A stretch of 64,000 bases of DNA from Mercenaria mercenaria (taxonomy: Eukaryota > Mollusca > Bivalvia > Venerida > Veneridae): positions 66,853,501-66,917,500 of the forward strand of contig NC_069370.1 in assembly GCF_021730395.1 (NCBI RefSeq), given 5' to 3'. This document shows, one piece after another, positions 48,701-58,775 of this stretch (positions within the stretch are counted from its first letter, which is position 1; every line of letters starts with the position of its first letter). The translations under genes were made by a program, and so were the position numbers. Under the pieces are notes generated by a model. It was not told where the DNA came from. It ran no database searches and was given only the letters and a program-made list of their open reading frames with translations.

Positions 48701-49329
48701 GTTGTTTGTTGACGTTATTTCGTTTTGAATTATCCGTTTTGGGGACGTTTACGCTTTGCCACGGAGCGTGCATATATAAAAATGTGTTATAACAGCACGA
48801 GAGCGCGAGAATCTCTCTGTTAACACACGTTTTCTCTACTGTTAAAACACCCCCGAAAAGTGACAGGAACAACAGTTTTATGCTAGAATGCTTATTTCAT
48901 GTATCAAGTTGTCTTTATTCTTTGAAAGACTTCATTGAAAATAAGATTGTCATCGAAATGTTTATATGCAATCATGTTTTTGTTTTTTTAAGATAAACTA
49001 TGCTTTTGCTTAAAGTATTTCATCAGTGAATATGGATATAAATCTAAAAAAAAAATCCCAATATTTATCTTAGCAAAATACTAATTAAATGCAGAGCTAC
49101 GATCAATATTAAATGTTATATAGTATCAGTCGTTTGTTAATTAAAGACATGTACACCAGTATTTTCAGGGTCATACAATATTCGTACTGTTTCAATTTCT
49201 GTGTTAACATATGTTTAGAGACTGATCATATTGTCAAATACAAACTTTGGGCATAATATATCTTATAGTTACCTCCATCACCATCACCATCACCACCACC
49301 AACGTCATCATCATCATCATCATTATAAC

Positions 49330-49360
<31 letters not shown>

Positions 49361-52300
49361 TCTACTACTTCCACTACTACTACTACTACTAAAAGTAAAC
49401 TTTTAAAAGATTTCAATGTTTGTTATGGTGTTTGTTTCTATTTTTATACATGTATGACGTAGTCATGGTAAAAATATCCGACATTTAACGATACGATGTC
49501 TTCGATGTGAGTTGTAACTACCTGTTTCGCAACCAGTCCAGTACCTGCACCGACATCAAGAATTCGAACGTTTCCTCGCTCACCTTCTTGGAAATAATCT
49601 TTAAGAATTGAAGCTATTTTAATACTGTTAATGTCATACTTGTATTTTTCAGCATCCTGTAAATAGAAACAATATTTACAGCTATTAACAACAGTTTGAA
49701 ACTATCCACGTTTCTAACAAGTTTCGATTAAACTGCCAAGTAAACAAAGAAGAATATTCTGTGACAACGGTTGACGCGCGGACCGGTAAGAGAGCGACCA
49801 TGTCTTAAAGGTGCACTATAGGTCCGAAGTTTACATTTGAAAATAAGAACAATTACTACGTTTACATTTAGTTTACGTAAACATGCAATTACCAGTACTA
49901 TGCAACAGGTTTAAAATAAGACAAATTGCATGTTTAGCTAAACAAAGTATAAATATCTGTTACTAGTACAAAAAGTTTAGCCAATGATTAGTCGCCGGTA
50001 GAAACCGGCGACTATATTTGATACGCTTTAGGATTCTGCAGCTAGTAGGAGAAGTTATTAAAATGTGACAATGGAAAATGATATTGTAAATAAAAGGAAA
50101 ATGAGGCAGTTAATGAAAGGCTTACATAAAGGAATTAGGAGCTGAAAATTGCATAAGATTTTTATTATTTCAAAAGATAGCTTTCTGGGAAAATAGGAAA
50201 AATGTATAAAGAATTTATCCCTATTCTCCGTATCAATAGCCATATCACGTGATCTGAAACAGGAAAATATTCTCACTACACTGCAAAGAGATACCATGTC
50301 AGATTAATAATCACAGTTAATCTATTTCTTTTCAGTTGCTAATAAATAAACAATTAGACACTCAACCTAGACAGAATCCTAATTTAATCCCAACAACATT
50401 CTACAGATAATTTCAGAAATGGATTCTAGTAGTTGTTTGAATTGGGGTAAAAATTAATTCTAAATATTGCGGATTACATAAAAGAAAGAGGAAGAAATAA
50501 AACAAGGTCTTTCAAAGAGGATATAATTTGTTTATTGAAAGTTATTACACAATGCGTTTGTTTGTAAAACAGACAATAAATTTCTTCTAAAAGCAAAATG
50601 TTGTCGAAGTCAGAAGAAAAATGAATTACCACATACATTGTCTAAAGGAATCAAACGTTCTTGACGGACAATGCAACTGTATTGCTTGGTAAATAAAAAA
50701 AATGTGCACTTTCATTTAAACAATTGAAACTTAATTAATTGTTTGTGTGTTATATATTCAAGATAATACTAGTTAATCTTTGCAATGTGTACATGTGCAC
50801 ATTCGGATCACGCGATAAATCTTGTCGATATGGAATATATGTATATCATTAAATTCGTGGTTTTTTTTACCTTTTTCTGGCGATTTGATGCCCTGCATCA
50901 AAATTTTACTTGTTAATTTTTGATATACATGTATACTAACTGGATCTTTTATGTAGATAGGGGTATCATTTTGCGATATTCTGTCAAAAAGGAGATTCTA
51001 TGAGGAAGCTGGCTTATGGAAAGTCGGCGGTTCTAACTAGGTGGCCGCCCGTGATGAAATAATGCACGGGGGGTGGGGGCACCTGGGGTCTTCCTCTACC
51101 ATCAAAGCTAGAAAGTGCCCATATGATCTAAATTTGTGTCGGTGCGTCGTTATACCCAACACATCCATTGTGCATGCACGTTTCTACGGCAACGACCGAG
51201 CGCTCGTTTCTACAAAAATACCAACATATTACTATGTTTGTCCCTTAAAACTTGATGTACTCAACTTGGGCATGTCGGAAAATCTGTTAGCACAAAAACA
51301 GGACACCTGTCTTGCTCTGCTGTTCATATTTTAAATGACATGTTTATTGGTAAATCAAGAGGGCAGCAGCAGAACAAAAATTATCAACCGATGTCTCGGG
51401 AAAGAAAAAAGTTACTCTTAATATAACACTCTTGGCGTGATATTGAAGATTTTTTTCATGGTTGCAATCAATGCCGAAGTACCATTTAGCAATTTACGCA
51501 GTTTGAATTTGCGTTTGCAAATATTATACTGTGAAATCATTTTTATTCGCGTAGGAGAATTTTCGCGTATTTTCTATACAAGGTATGTCGTGTATAAATC
51601 TGACTTTTCAACACATTAAGTTGGCATGATTCATTTTGTTATTTATCATTGTATTGAAGTAATTGAAGGAAAAATCTGCGGAAGAGATATTAAACATTTT
51701 AAAATATTAGATACAAGTATTAATGAATACTAGTACGGGCCAAGTATCGTGAAAGAGCGGTCGAGCACACCACACTTTCCAGGGTAAAGTTATATAGGAC
51801 TCTATACGAAAAATGTTTATATTCTTCCAAGTATCCGGGGCTGCTCCAGCTGCAAGTTTAGACACTGTCACAATCCCTGCCAGTGAGAATGCACGGTGTG
51901 ATAAAATATGAATTTAAATGATTATCATTGTAATATGTAGTACAAATATAAAAACAAAAAATTAACGCTGGAATATAGCAAGAGAACGCATCTCTTGCCG
52001 AACATGTTTCAACATTTTCAAGGGGAGGCCCCAAAAACCTAATTCGGAGACCCCCTCCCTTACCTACCCTACATTCGCAGCATTTTTGCTTGGTTCGTAG
52101 CTATGCTGCTCATATCTGGCATACAGTTCAAAATATCATCCAGGTACGCCCCTGATCTGACTATCAATCTGACTAAAGTACATCTCCTATTACGCTACGC
52201 TTAGGATCTGAAGTCGAGCTATTGATAGCCTCGTTCTGACGACCCTTTCATTAGCCAACCAGAGCTTACCTTACAACATTTTGCAAATCTACATTTATCC

Positions 52301-54257
52301 TGGGTTTTTCATAATTATAATTCTTATTACGTAAAGTGTCAGACGGCCGGTTAGCTCAGTCTGTAGGGCTCAGTCTGTAGGGCTCAGTCTGTAGGGCACT
52401 TGCTCTGTAAGCAAAGCAAAGGGGTCCCGGGTTCGAGCCCCGGTCTGACCGCACATTTTTCTTATTCTTTGACATTCGAACAAGTCGTCTAATTGGTTCA
52501 AATAAAATTAGATTTGCGAAAATAAAAATAGCAATATTGGAAATTCAAAATATACAGAAGACGAATGTGAATGGGTCATTCTCGGATCTTCGTTTGGAAG
52601 ATCAAGTACTTTAGTCAGATTGATCTGACCATTATCCGAGGAATTGGCAAGTAACTAGACATATTATCAGATTGTGACGCGCTCGAATGTATAACTAAAT
52701 GTTTATTACTTACAGTCCTGAAAAAATACAGAAATATTAATCTTTGATCTGTATTGTAATATGCAAATTGTGTAAGATTATTGGGAATCAGTTTTCAACG
52801 TTGAAATTTGACCTGACTATAGTCGATCAGGTTTCAACGAGGGTCAAATATTCACGCATGGATGGATCATTAAATAACGGGCGGGGTCAATTTTCAACGT
52901 TGAAAATTGATCAGTCATCCGTTTAAACAGGACCCAGGGGGTCAATTTTCAACCGGGTCAATATTTAATGTTACATCGGCCATGACATATGTGTCTGGGA
53001 AATTTGAACAGTGACTTAGACCTTGACTTTGATGTGTAACAAAAAAGTTCATTATTGCTGATAGTATTTTTCTATGATATATTGATGGGGCAGGATTAAT
53101 TTTCAAAAATACAGAGCTGTCAATGCTGTAAATTTGTTGTGAAATTCACAATCCATGTCCAAAAGTGCTTGTTTAACTATACAGCAAAGAAGGAGAAATT
53201 GTGCCGGGCCGACACCATCTGATAGATATGAGTTTCATCTGCTAATGCTAGATAAGTAAAATTGTAGCCCGCCCGCTTAGCACAACAGGGAGAGCACAGA
53301 TCTACGGATCGCAGGATCGCGAGTTGGATCCCTGTGCGGGACGTATGTTCTCCGTGACGATTTGATAAAATACATTGTGTCTGAAATCACTCGTCCTCCA
53401 CCTCTGATTGGCAGTTAAAATTGCGGAGAACAGGTTTGTACTGGCACAGAATCCATGAACACTGGTTAGGTTAACAGCCAACTGAAATACTGTTGTAAAA
53501 CGGCGTTAAACCCAAAGCAAAAAAGTAAGATTGTATACATTTGTCAGATTGCCTTCCAATAATAATTAGTTTAATTGTCGTGTGCAGAATATAGAGTAGT
53601 TGGCGTTTGAAAACGTTCTCAAAAACAGCCTGTCAGTTCAATCTCATTGATATCATCTTGTAATAGATTGTTTACTCCTCCTTTATAATCCTACCGTCTT
53701 AAGGACACTGTTATATCGGACATAGTTGACCCGTTTTAGGAATACACAAGTTAATAAACCGTCCGCTTTATCGATTGACAACACTGGAGTGACCCCACTC
53801 TCTTGCACACCGGTTACATTAGCATTCATGGTGAGGAACGAACGACAACTCTGCTTGGAGATTGGAGTGACCCCGGGTTAACTATTTATGCAGCTGATAA
53901 ATAAAATATTACCAGTTCCTGTCGCCAAATTCAATGAATATTTGCCATTTAAACAAATTCACCGCAAAAGGCGATGATGGCGACTGACAACGTGAGTCCT
54001 GCGGCTTGTGATAAAGATTCCAGATATTTGAAAGCATACACATTTAACAACAGCAATTTTGCACATTTGAACTTGTTCGAGTATATATTCATGAGAAAGG
54101 TGCTAGATAAATTTGGTATCATACTCAAATTATGAATAACTAAAATTACCTCATCGTAAGTGCTAGCCCAGTCTCTATACGCTTTCTGTGACTCCTCTAA
54201 GCACACACCTGGTCTACAAACTGCTTCCAACCAAACTTTATAATCCTCTTCTGCCAT
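45749..54257 (-). CDS. METTL27-like SAM-dependent methyltransferase, copy B (complete)
   Basis: Five exons, 54257-54150, 49656-49522, 47763-47628, 47333-47238 and 45939-45749, join to 221 codons plus TGA with consistent phases and GT-AG borders. It starts MAEEDYKVWLEAVCRPGVCL; AYRDWASTYDE matches the YDRWAxxYD lead-in of METTL27 (WBSCR27). Motif I, ILDVGAGTGLVA, is at about 68-79; the acidic loop HIDALEPSEDML at about 90-101; YDVLTGGGIYA at about 129-139; LVKPGG follows at the exon 4/5 junction; the C-terminus is LEVEGKWKKLIHEIW ... CCYRVI. This is a class I Rossmann methyltransferase; the substrate of METTL27 is not known to me. No signal peptide or membrane segment is seen, so it is probably cytosolic. 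Intron 1 is about 4.5 kb and holds SINEs and a tRNA-like repeat. Intron 4 carries duplicated acceptors of the last exon. Confidence 0.9.
45940..46150 (-). repeat. minisatellite of last-exon acceptor plus exon start, three extra units
   Basis: Directly upstream of exon 5 of copy B (transcript sense) lie three further copies of a 65-67-bp unit. Each consists of TTTCTTTCAG and the first ~17 codons of the exon (GGVIVLVGNYTYIRISKNY-like). Unit starts on the minus strand are 46,137, 46,071 and 46,004; the genuine exon starts at 45,939. A fifth, displaced copy starts at 46,763. Indels (units of 66, 67 and 65 bp) mean that splicing to any upstream copy and reading through breaks the frame, so only the 45,939 acceptor gives the full protein. 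Confidence 0.88.
46171..46690. other. sequence inserted within the acceptor minisatellite
   Basis: About 520 bp separate the fifth unit from the other four. It includes a perfect two-unit tandem, 'aatatgtaatgagcacttgg' plus 'gcacgat', at about 46,207-46,265, and an unrecognised, slightly GC-richer part at 46,490-46,670. It may be an insertion that split the array. Confidence 0.5.
46690..46770 (-). repeat. displaced fifth acceptor/exon-start unit
   Basis: A unit starting at 46,763 with CTTTCAG|GAGGTGTTATAG, continuing as VIVLVDNYTYIRTS and then TAG. It is followed by another degenerate TTTCTTTCAAAAGGTG. Use of this acceptor would end translation after about 17 codons. Confidence 0.8.
48541..48603. 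repeat. 63-bp hairpin
   Basis: The arms 'cgcatgttttttcgtgttat' and 'ataacacgaaatgaacatgc' are near reverse complements around 'gggattctgcag'. It lies next to the small TIR element at 48,612. Confidence 0.7.
48612..48889. mobile_element. 278-bp MITE, 3-bp target duplication
   Basis: Termini ATTCTAGCATAAAAC and GTTTTATGCTAGAAT are exact inverted repeats of 15 bp. GCT flanks both sides, a 3-bp duplication as in PIF/Harbinger elements. The interior is non-coding; an 85-codon open frame across it lacks any domain. It is inserted in intron 2 of copy B, between exons 3 and 2 on the map. Confidence 0.65.
49270..49392. repeat. compound microsatellite (CCATCA)n-(ATC)n-(TTA)n-(CTA)n
   Basis: Four successive trinucleotide-type tracts in intron 1/2 territory of copy B, about 130 bp from exon 2. 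Open frames on both strands through it encode only low-complexity runs and are not genes. Confidence 0.95.
51000..51168 (+). mobile_element. SINE family 2, copy 1
   Basis: 'tgaggaagctggcttatgga', 'gtcggcggttctaacta', 'gtgatgaaataatgcacggg', 'cacctggggtcttcctctac', 'tgtcggtgcgtcgttatac', 'ccaacac' occur in the same order as at 59,985-60,170. The B-box-like 'ggttctaacta' suggests a tRNA-derived promoter. The 3' tail resembles that of SINE family 1. Confidence 0.75.
52345..52453 (+). tRNA. tRNA-like sequence with triplicated D-arm segment (probably pseudogene or SINE head)
   Basis: 'gttagctcagt' (A box), an anticodon-arm-like 'cttgctctgtaagcaaag', 'ggttcgagccccgg' (T arm and B box), and 3' 'tctgaccg' followed by CACA. 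The 14-base piece 'ggctcagtctgtag' is present three times, which enlarges the D arm and would not fold as a normal tRNA. The acceptor stem has at least two mismatches. I therefore read it as a tRNA-derived repeat, not a working gene. Confidence 0.55.
52780..52970. repeat. cluster of 'tcaattttcaac' palindromes
   Basis: Contains a perfect 24-bp palindrome at 52,887-52,910 with half-site TCAATTTTCAAC. A variant is at 52,793-52,812 ('gttttcaacgttgaaatttg'), and further half sites lie at 52,940-52,955 ('gtcaattttcaaccgggtca'). The class is unknown; it may be the end of a dispersed element. Confidence 0.6.
53267..53524 (+). mobile_element. SINE family 1, full-length copy
   Basis: Head 'cttagcacaacagggagagc' and 'cgcgagttggatccctg', body 'cgtatgttctccgtgacga' and 'cgtcctccacctctgattgg', and tail 'aaacggcgttaaacccaaag' then A-rich. 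It lies in intron 1 of methyltransferase copy B, about 600 bp before exon 1 on the map. Confidence 0.85.
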
Positions 54258-55440
54258 TTAATCTTTATACAGTCGCCTTCTAACAGTCTAATGTACCATA
54301 TAAAGTACTGGTATTACAGATACTGTGGTGCATGGTTTGTGTTATGTATGTGAGTATTAAAATATGATATCACCGCTTCACTGCATTGCTATGCATCATA
54401 TACAGGCTCACTCTGCAGATCAAGACTGAGTGGTGAATTTTACGCAGAACAAGCTGAGAAAAACGGAAGAAATCAAACAATTTTCAAAATTTCTAAAAGC
54501 GATGTTTAATCTAGTTATTCGAAATTTCAGCACTCGGACATTGTTGCAAATACACGTAACATTTCTATGAATATTGTGAGTTTTTAAAGGCACTGAACTG
54601 GCCAGAAGTGTGTCCTCTGTAATGTGGTCCCTTTTTTGGAAATGCAAGCATCCATCAGTAAATTGACAATCGGTTCATAAAATATTTTATAAGCTATGCA
54701 ATTTTCATGTAAAACTACACTTTCTTTCTATGATTTGATCATGTTCAATAGTGAAATATCCACCGAATTCTTCATTAGCATATAGGGCACTTGCGGTTAG
54801 TGTGCCGAGGTAGCTATACGACACTATCTTGACTATGTATTTGCTGTGTTACACAAATGTGCATATAGATATTCGTAAAAGTGTAATTATAGAATTGTAA
54901 GAAATATGTGATGCCGCCCTCTGGAATAGTAGCTCTGATTTTAATTTATAATAAAAAGATAAATATTCACGCACATTTTCTAGCTTACATAAATTGTTCT
55001 TTGAATAACGAAAACGCACTTTGTTTACTTTTCAGAAACAACAACAACAACATCAGCAAGCTAACGCATAATACTAATTTGCATCAAGCCTACCTGTATG
55101 TGGTCCAGTATTTTCTCAACACGGCCAAGAGAACACAAACCAAATAACACCATTCAGATCAAGTATACAAATGAGATTCAATTTCACCGCAACAATTGAC
55201 TGACACCAAAAGGGAAACCAGTGCAACCAAAACCAACTTCGGATTTTTCCAAAAATCGGTTTTATCGTGTGTTGTTGGTTTTTTTTTTTTTTTTTTTTTG
55301 TTTTTTTTGGGGGGTTTTTTGGCACATTAAATAAAGAAGGGATAAATTCGATTTATTTGTTGCATATTCTAAATGGTTTAATCTAAATGGTTTAAGATAT
55401 CAAATTCGCATCAGCGGTAAAAATTGTTTGAATCAAAGAA
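54258..55440. other. upstream region of copy B
   Basis: Should include the promoter of copy B (minus strand, start at 54,257); no clear TATA box or CpG-rich block is evident. A (CAA)n tract lies at 55,035-55,053 and a T/G-run at 55,281-55,320, whose open frame is low complexity. Confidence 0.4.
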
Positions 55441-55449
55441 GTATAAAGT

Positions 55450-56290
55450 ACTCAGATAAAGATAGATTTATTTCAGTATTATGCATAAAACATGGTAAAA
55501 CACATCCACATACACGATAAAACAATAACACAATAAACATTTATGAGAAATGAAACCATGTCAATAACATTATACCAAGGATAACACAAAAAGAGAACTA
55601 AATTGCGGTCCTAAGGTGTTGATGGTATTGACATAGAGAGGCAGGAAATGAAATGTAACAGCCCTAAATTAAAATGGCATTATATATATAAAACTTTGAT
55701 ATGATAAGACCGATTTAAAACAACAACTACATATTAAGCATATGACTTTTTACTGAATATTCAAAATTACTTAACTTTGAAATGTTCCTTAGCGAAAAGA
55801 GTAACTTGTTCCACAGGACATAGCTACTAGTATATGCAAAAGATTCAGTACCAAAACCTTTGACTTTTGGTCATGAATGAATGGAGTCAATGGGGAAAAG
55901 TTTTCAATCATTTATTCTGGAGCAAAACCATTTATTATTTCCAAACCATTACAAGGAATATTTTGTTCCACTCTACTTTTAACAGGTTACCAATCTAAAA
56001 CCTTAAAATGTTCATTATCAATAGGAGACCTATGACCAAGATTGAGAACAAACCTAATTAATTTATTCTGAGTAACTTGGAGTTTTTCTTTCCAATACCT
56101 AGTAAGACCATGATACAAAGACAACAGAAGTTATCAAAATGACAATGGCTGAGCGCCGTAACCAGATGTTTCTTAGTGTGGAATATGAGAAAATCACGTT
56201 TCCTGTAGAAAAACTTTAACCTAGTATTGGCCTTTTTTACAACAGAATTCACCTGACAAAGACTGATCAAGCACCTTGATATTTGACTGA
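55450..56290 (-). mobile_element. degraded LINE fragment (RT C-terminus and 3' end)
   Basis: On the minus strand, VVKKANTRLKFFYRKRDFLI and HTKKHLVTALSHCHFD are followed, in shifted frames, by LIRFVLNLGHRSPI and VEQNILCNGLEIINGFAPE. This is the usual C-terminal segment of a CR1/Jockey-like RT. It is broken by several stops and shifts. The 3' side ends with 'gaaataaatctatctttatc', a plausible tail. It differs from the LINE at 18-23.5 kb in both protein and tail. Confidence 0.7.
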
Positions 56291-56299
56291 TGAAGTTGA

Positions 56300-58180
56300 C
56301 TGTGACTGTATTTCAGTTCCATTACAACTATATAAAATTTAAAACATACATTGTTTATTTGATAAAAATCAAGTTCTTAATACTTTACGTTACACTCTCG
56401 GTAAATTCGTTTTGATTCAGTGATTCATCAAGGAAATGCGATGCACTGTATTTCGAGAGGAAAATAAGAGTACAATGTTAACACACACTGCCATTATAAC
56501 AAACAATTTATATACATTGTTTGCGTTTCTGATAATAAATATGTTAGATAACTCATGTCCGAAGTAAAAACAAATAGTTCAAATGTGTGTGAGAAAGTAG
56601 CACCTCAAAAGATAATAGGTAAGGGTAGATTTCTTGGAAGCACAGAGCACCAAAAACACAGCCCCAGAGCCACGCATTTGCCAACAACAAAATGAAGCTG
56701 TAATGGAAAAATATTTCTGACGGGTTGCTTCAAACATCCAACAAGTACATATTAATTCATGCTAAATATTGATGGAGGGGAGGGAAATAGTAAAAGGCGA
56801 AATACAAGTCACATTTAATTGCGTAAAATGTCATGAAGAGGAATCGGATAGTAAGTCTTTTCTTATAACTGTTGATACCTATTAGACAGTTTTGAACTGT
56901 CAACGAAGCATATATTCGGGTATATTTACTTTAGATATAAGGTTTTAATCAAAGAGCTTTCAGTAAAACATAATTCTCCCATTTATTTTCACGCACATTT
57001 ATTTCAAAATTATACACAATAAGACACATCAAACTGATTGGCTTCAAGTTCTGATAAATTTTCTTGATGGAGACACGTACATGGCGTGTACTGTACGCGC
57101 CATAACCTACTGACTGAAGTCCTAACGAAACTCTTCAAATCATTCACTTTTTTTATACTTTTTTCATATATCAAAGTGTAGAGCAGTTTTTTGTTATAAA
57201 GTCACTTTTTTAAAAACAAATATGTACACGTTTGTCTTTTATGATTATATCATAGTCTATATGTTACAAATTCGTGTTTTGCTGAGGTAAAAATGCAACG
57301 ATTTTGTGTTGATTTTGTGTTTGTTTGCTTGAACATGTATTCGAGATAGCCGGAATTTTTAGATAAGCGAGTTCGAGATTCAGTTGTAATAATAACGTTC
57401 GCTGTCTTCATCGTTCGTTGGCTGCTATTTCACTGGCAATGCCAGTTAGTAAGTTCATACCCTAAAACGACGTACGTAGAATGTTGAAAAACTCACTGCT
57501 GCATTCAAGATTTTATCGTAGCAAAGTCAATACACAGAGGACCCGTCGTGCATTAGTCTTGTTATATAATCATTCTAGCTTTTTTGTGTGAATAATCGAT
57601 GTTGCATTGCTCTATTGCTTTACTGCAGCACTTGAACCAATCTCTTTTTTTTCTTCTTCTTTTTTGGTAGGAAGTTAAACTGTTTTTCAAGACTTATTGA
57701 TTTATTGTACAAAAGTGGAAATTTTTCTTTTGATAAGCCATTTCTTGCTGTTTAAAGTGATTTTTACCTCTGATACAGAATGGTGCAGGGTTAGACATTT
57801 GAAAATACTGAGTACATACGGTAAAAGTTCTTTATTTCGCCTTTACTCTTTTGTTTACATATTGTGGAAAAAATGGAGGTAGGTTTTACTTCTGTCTCGT
57901 GGTTATTTTTTAATGTAGAGAGCAAAATTTGGAACAGTCTCATAGGACTTGGTCATAATTTCTCACTGTTGATGCTCATTTTCTGTCCGCTCAAATCCTT
58001 TTACTTGAGGCTCCCTACGAAAAATGTTCTCTGCAGTTTCATTTTGTGTTTTATAATTGTTTACAATATTCTGAGGTTTCTTTTATCGAAATTATTGGTA
58101 TAGTGAATTCTCTGCGAACGTTTTGTACAGTGAATGGTTATCACTTTGAAATCTGTCTCTATTTTAGCTTGAGGAAATAT
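56300..58180. other. gene-poor stretch between copies B and C
   Basis: AT-rich, without recognisable exons or shared repeats. The open frames around 57,697-58,345 are hydrophobic or low-information and have no splice or domain support. Confidence 0.4.
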
Positions 58181-58187
58181 CAACAAG

Positions 58188-58560
58188 AGGGCCAAGACGG
58201 CCCTATGTCGCTCACCTGGGCAACACACCATAACAGTGTAAACATGTTCGACTTAGTGATCCAATTTTTGACACCACATGACCCATTTTCAAATTCGTCC
58301 GATTTTCATGAAGATTGGAGAAAATATGTGGCCTCTAAAGTGTAAACAAAATTTTTCTTCGATTTGGCGTAATGACCTAGTAACCTAGTTTTTTACCCAA
58401 CCTGACCCAATTCTTAATCCGTCTGAGATGTCATGGAGACAATTATTCTGGCCAATTTTCATTAGGATTAGAGCATAAATCATCCAGGACTTCGTGAGAC
58501 CAAGTTTTATGAAGATTGAATAAAAATCTGGCATGTAAGATCTTCTGTTACATCTTTACA
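58188..58560 (+). repeat. 'aagagggccaagacggccct' dispersed repeat
   Basis: Starts with the small palindrome 'agggccaagacggccct' and 'tcgctcacctgggcaacaca'. It then has degenerate internal units 'tttttgacaccacatgaccc', 'attttcatgaagattggag' and 'tgacctagtaacctagtttt', and a second 'ttttatgaagattgaataaa'. I recognise the style as a common bivalve interspersed repeat with internal near-tandem modules. Confidence 0.6.
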
Positions 58561-58775
58561 TTATTAAACGTCTACAGATCTACTACAAATAATGCCTTCC
58601 TAATAAATCTTAACTGTTGAATTGCAGTCCTGTTTATATGTATCATCTGATTAAGTAAATTTAATAAAGTTCCTGCGTGCTTGGACTCAGTGTTGCAATA
58701 TTTTCTGGTCCGGTGGGATCAGTAGTATTTACTATTTTTTAACAAAGATATACATGTATTTAATGCACGAATCAT

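Noticed and set aside
49234-49462. Overlapping open frames on both strands (60 and 71 codons).
   Set aside because: They translate trinucleotide microsatellites into runs of I, V, M and T; no gene.
51041-51334. 97-codon plus-strand open frame.
   Set aside because: Its first half is SINE family 2 sequence and the rest has no domain.
55116-55325. 69-codon minus-strand frame beginning MPKNPPKKTKKKKKKN.
   Set aside because: Low-complexity translation of a T/G-run.
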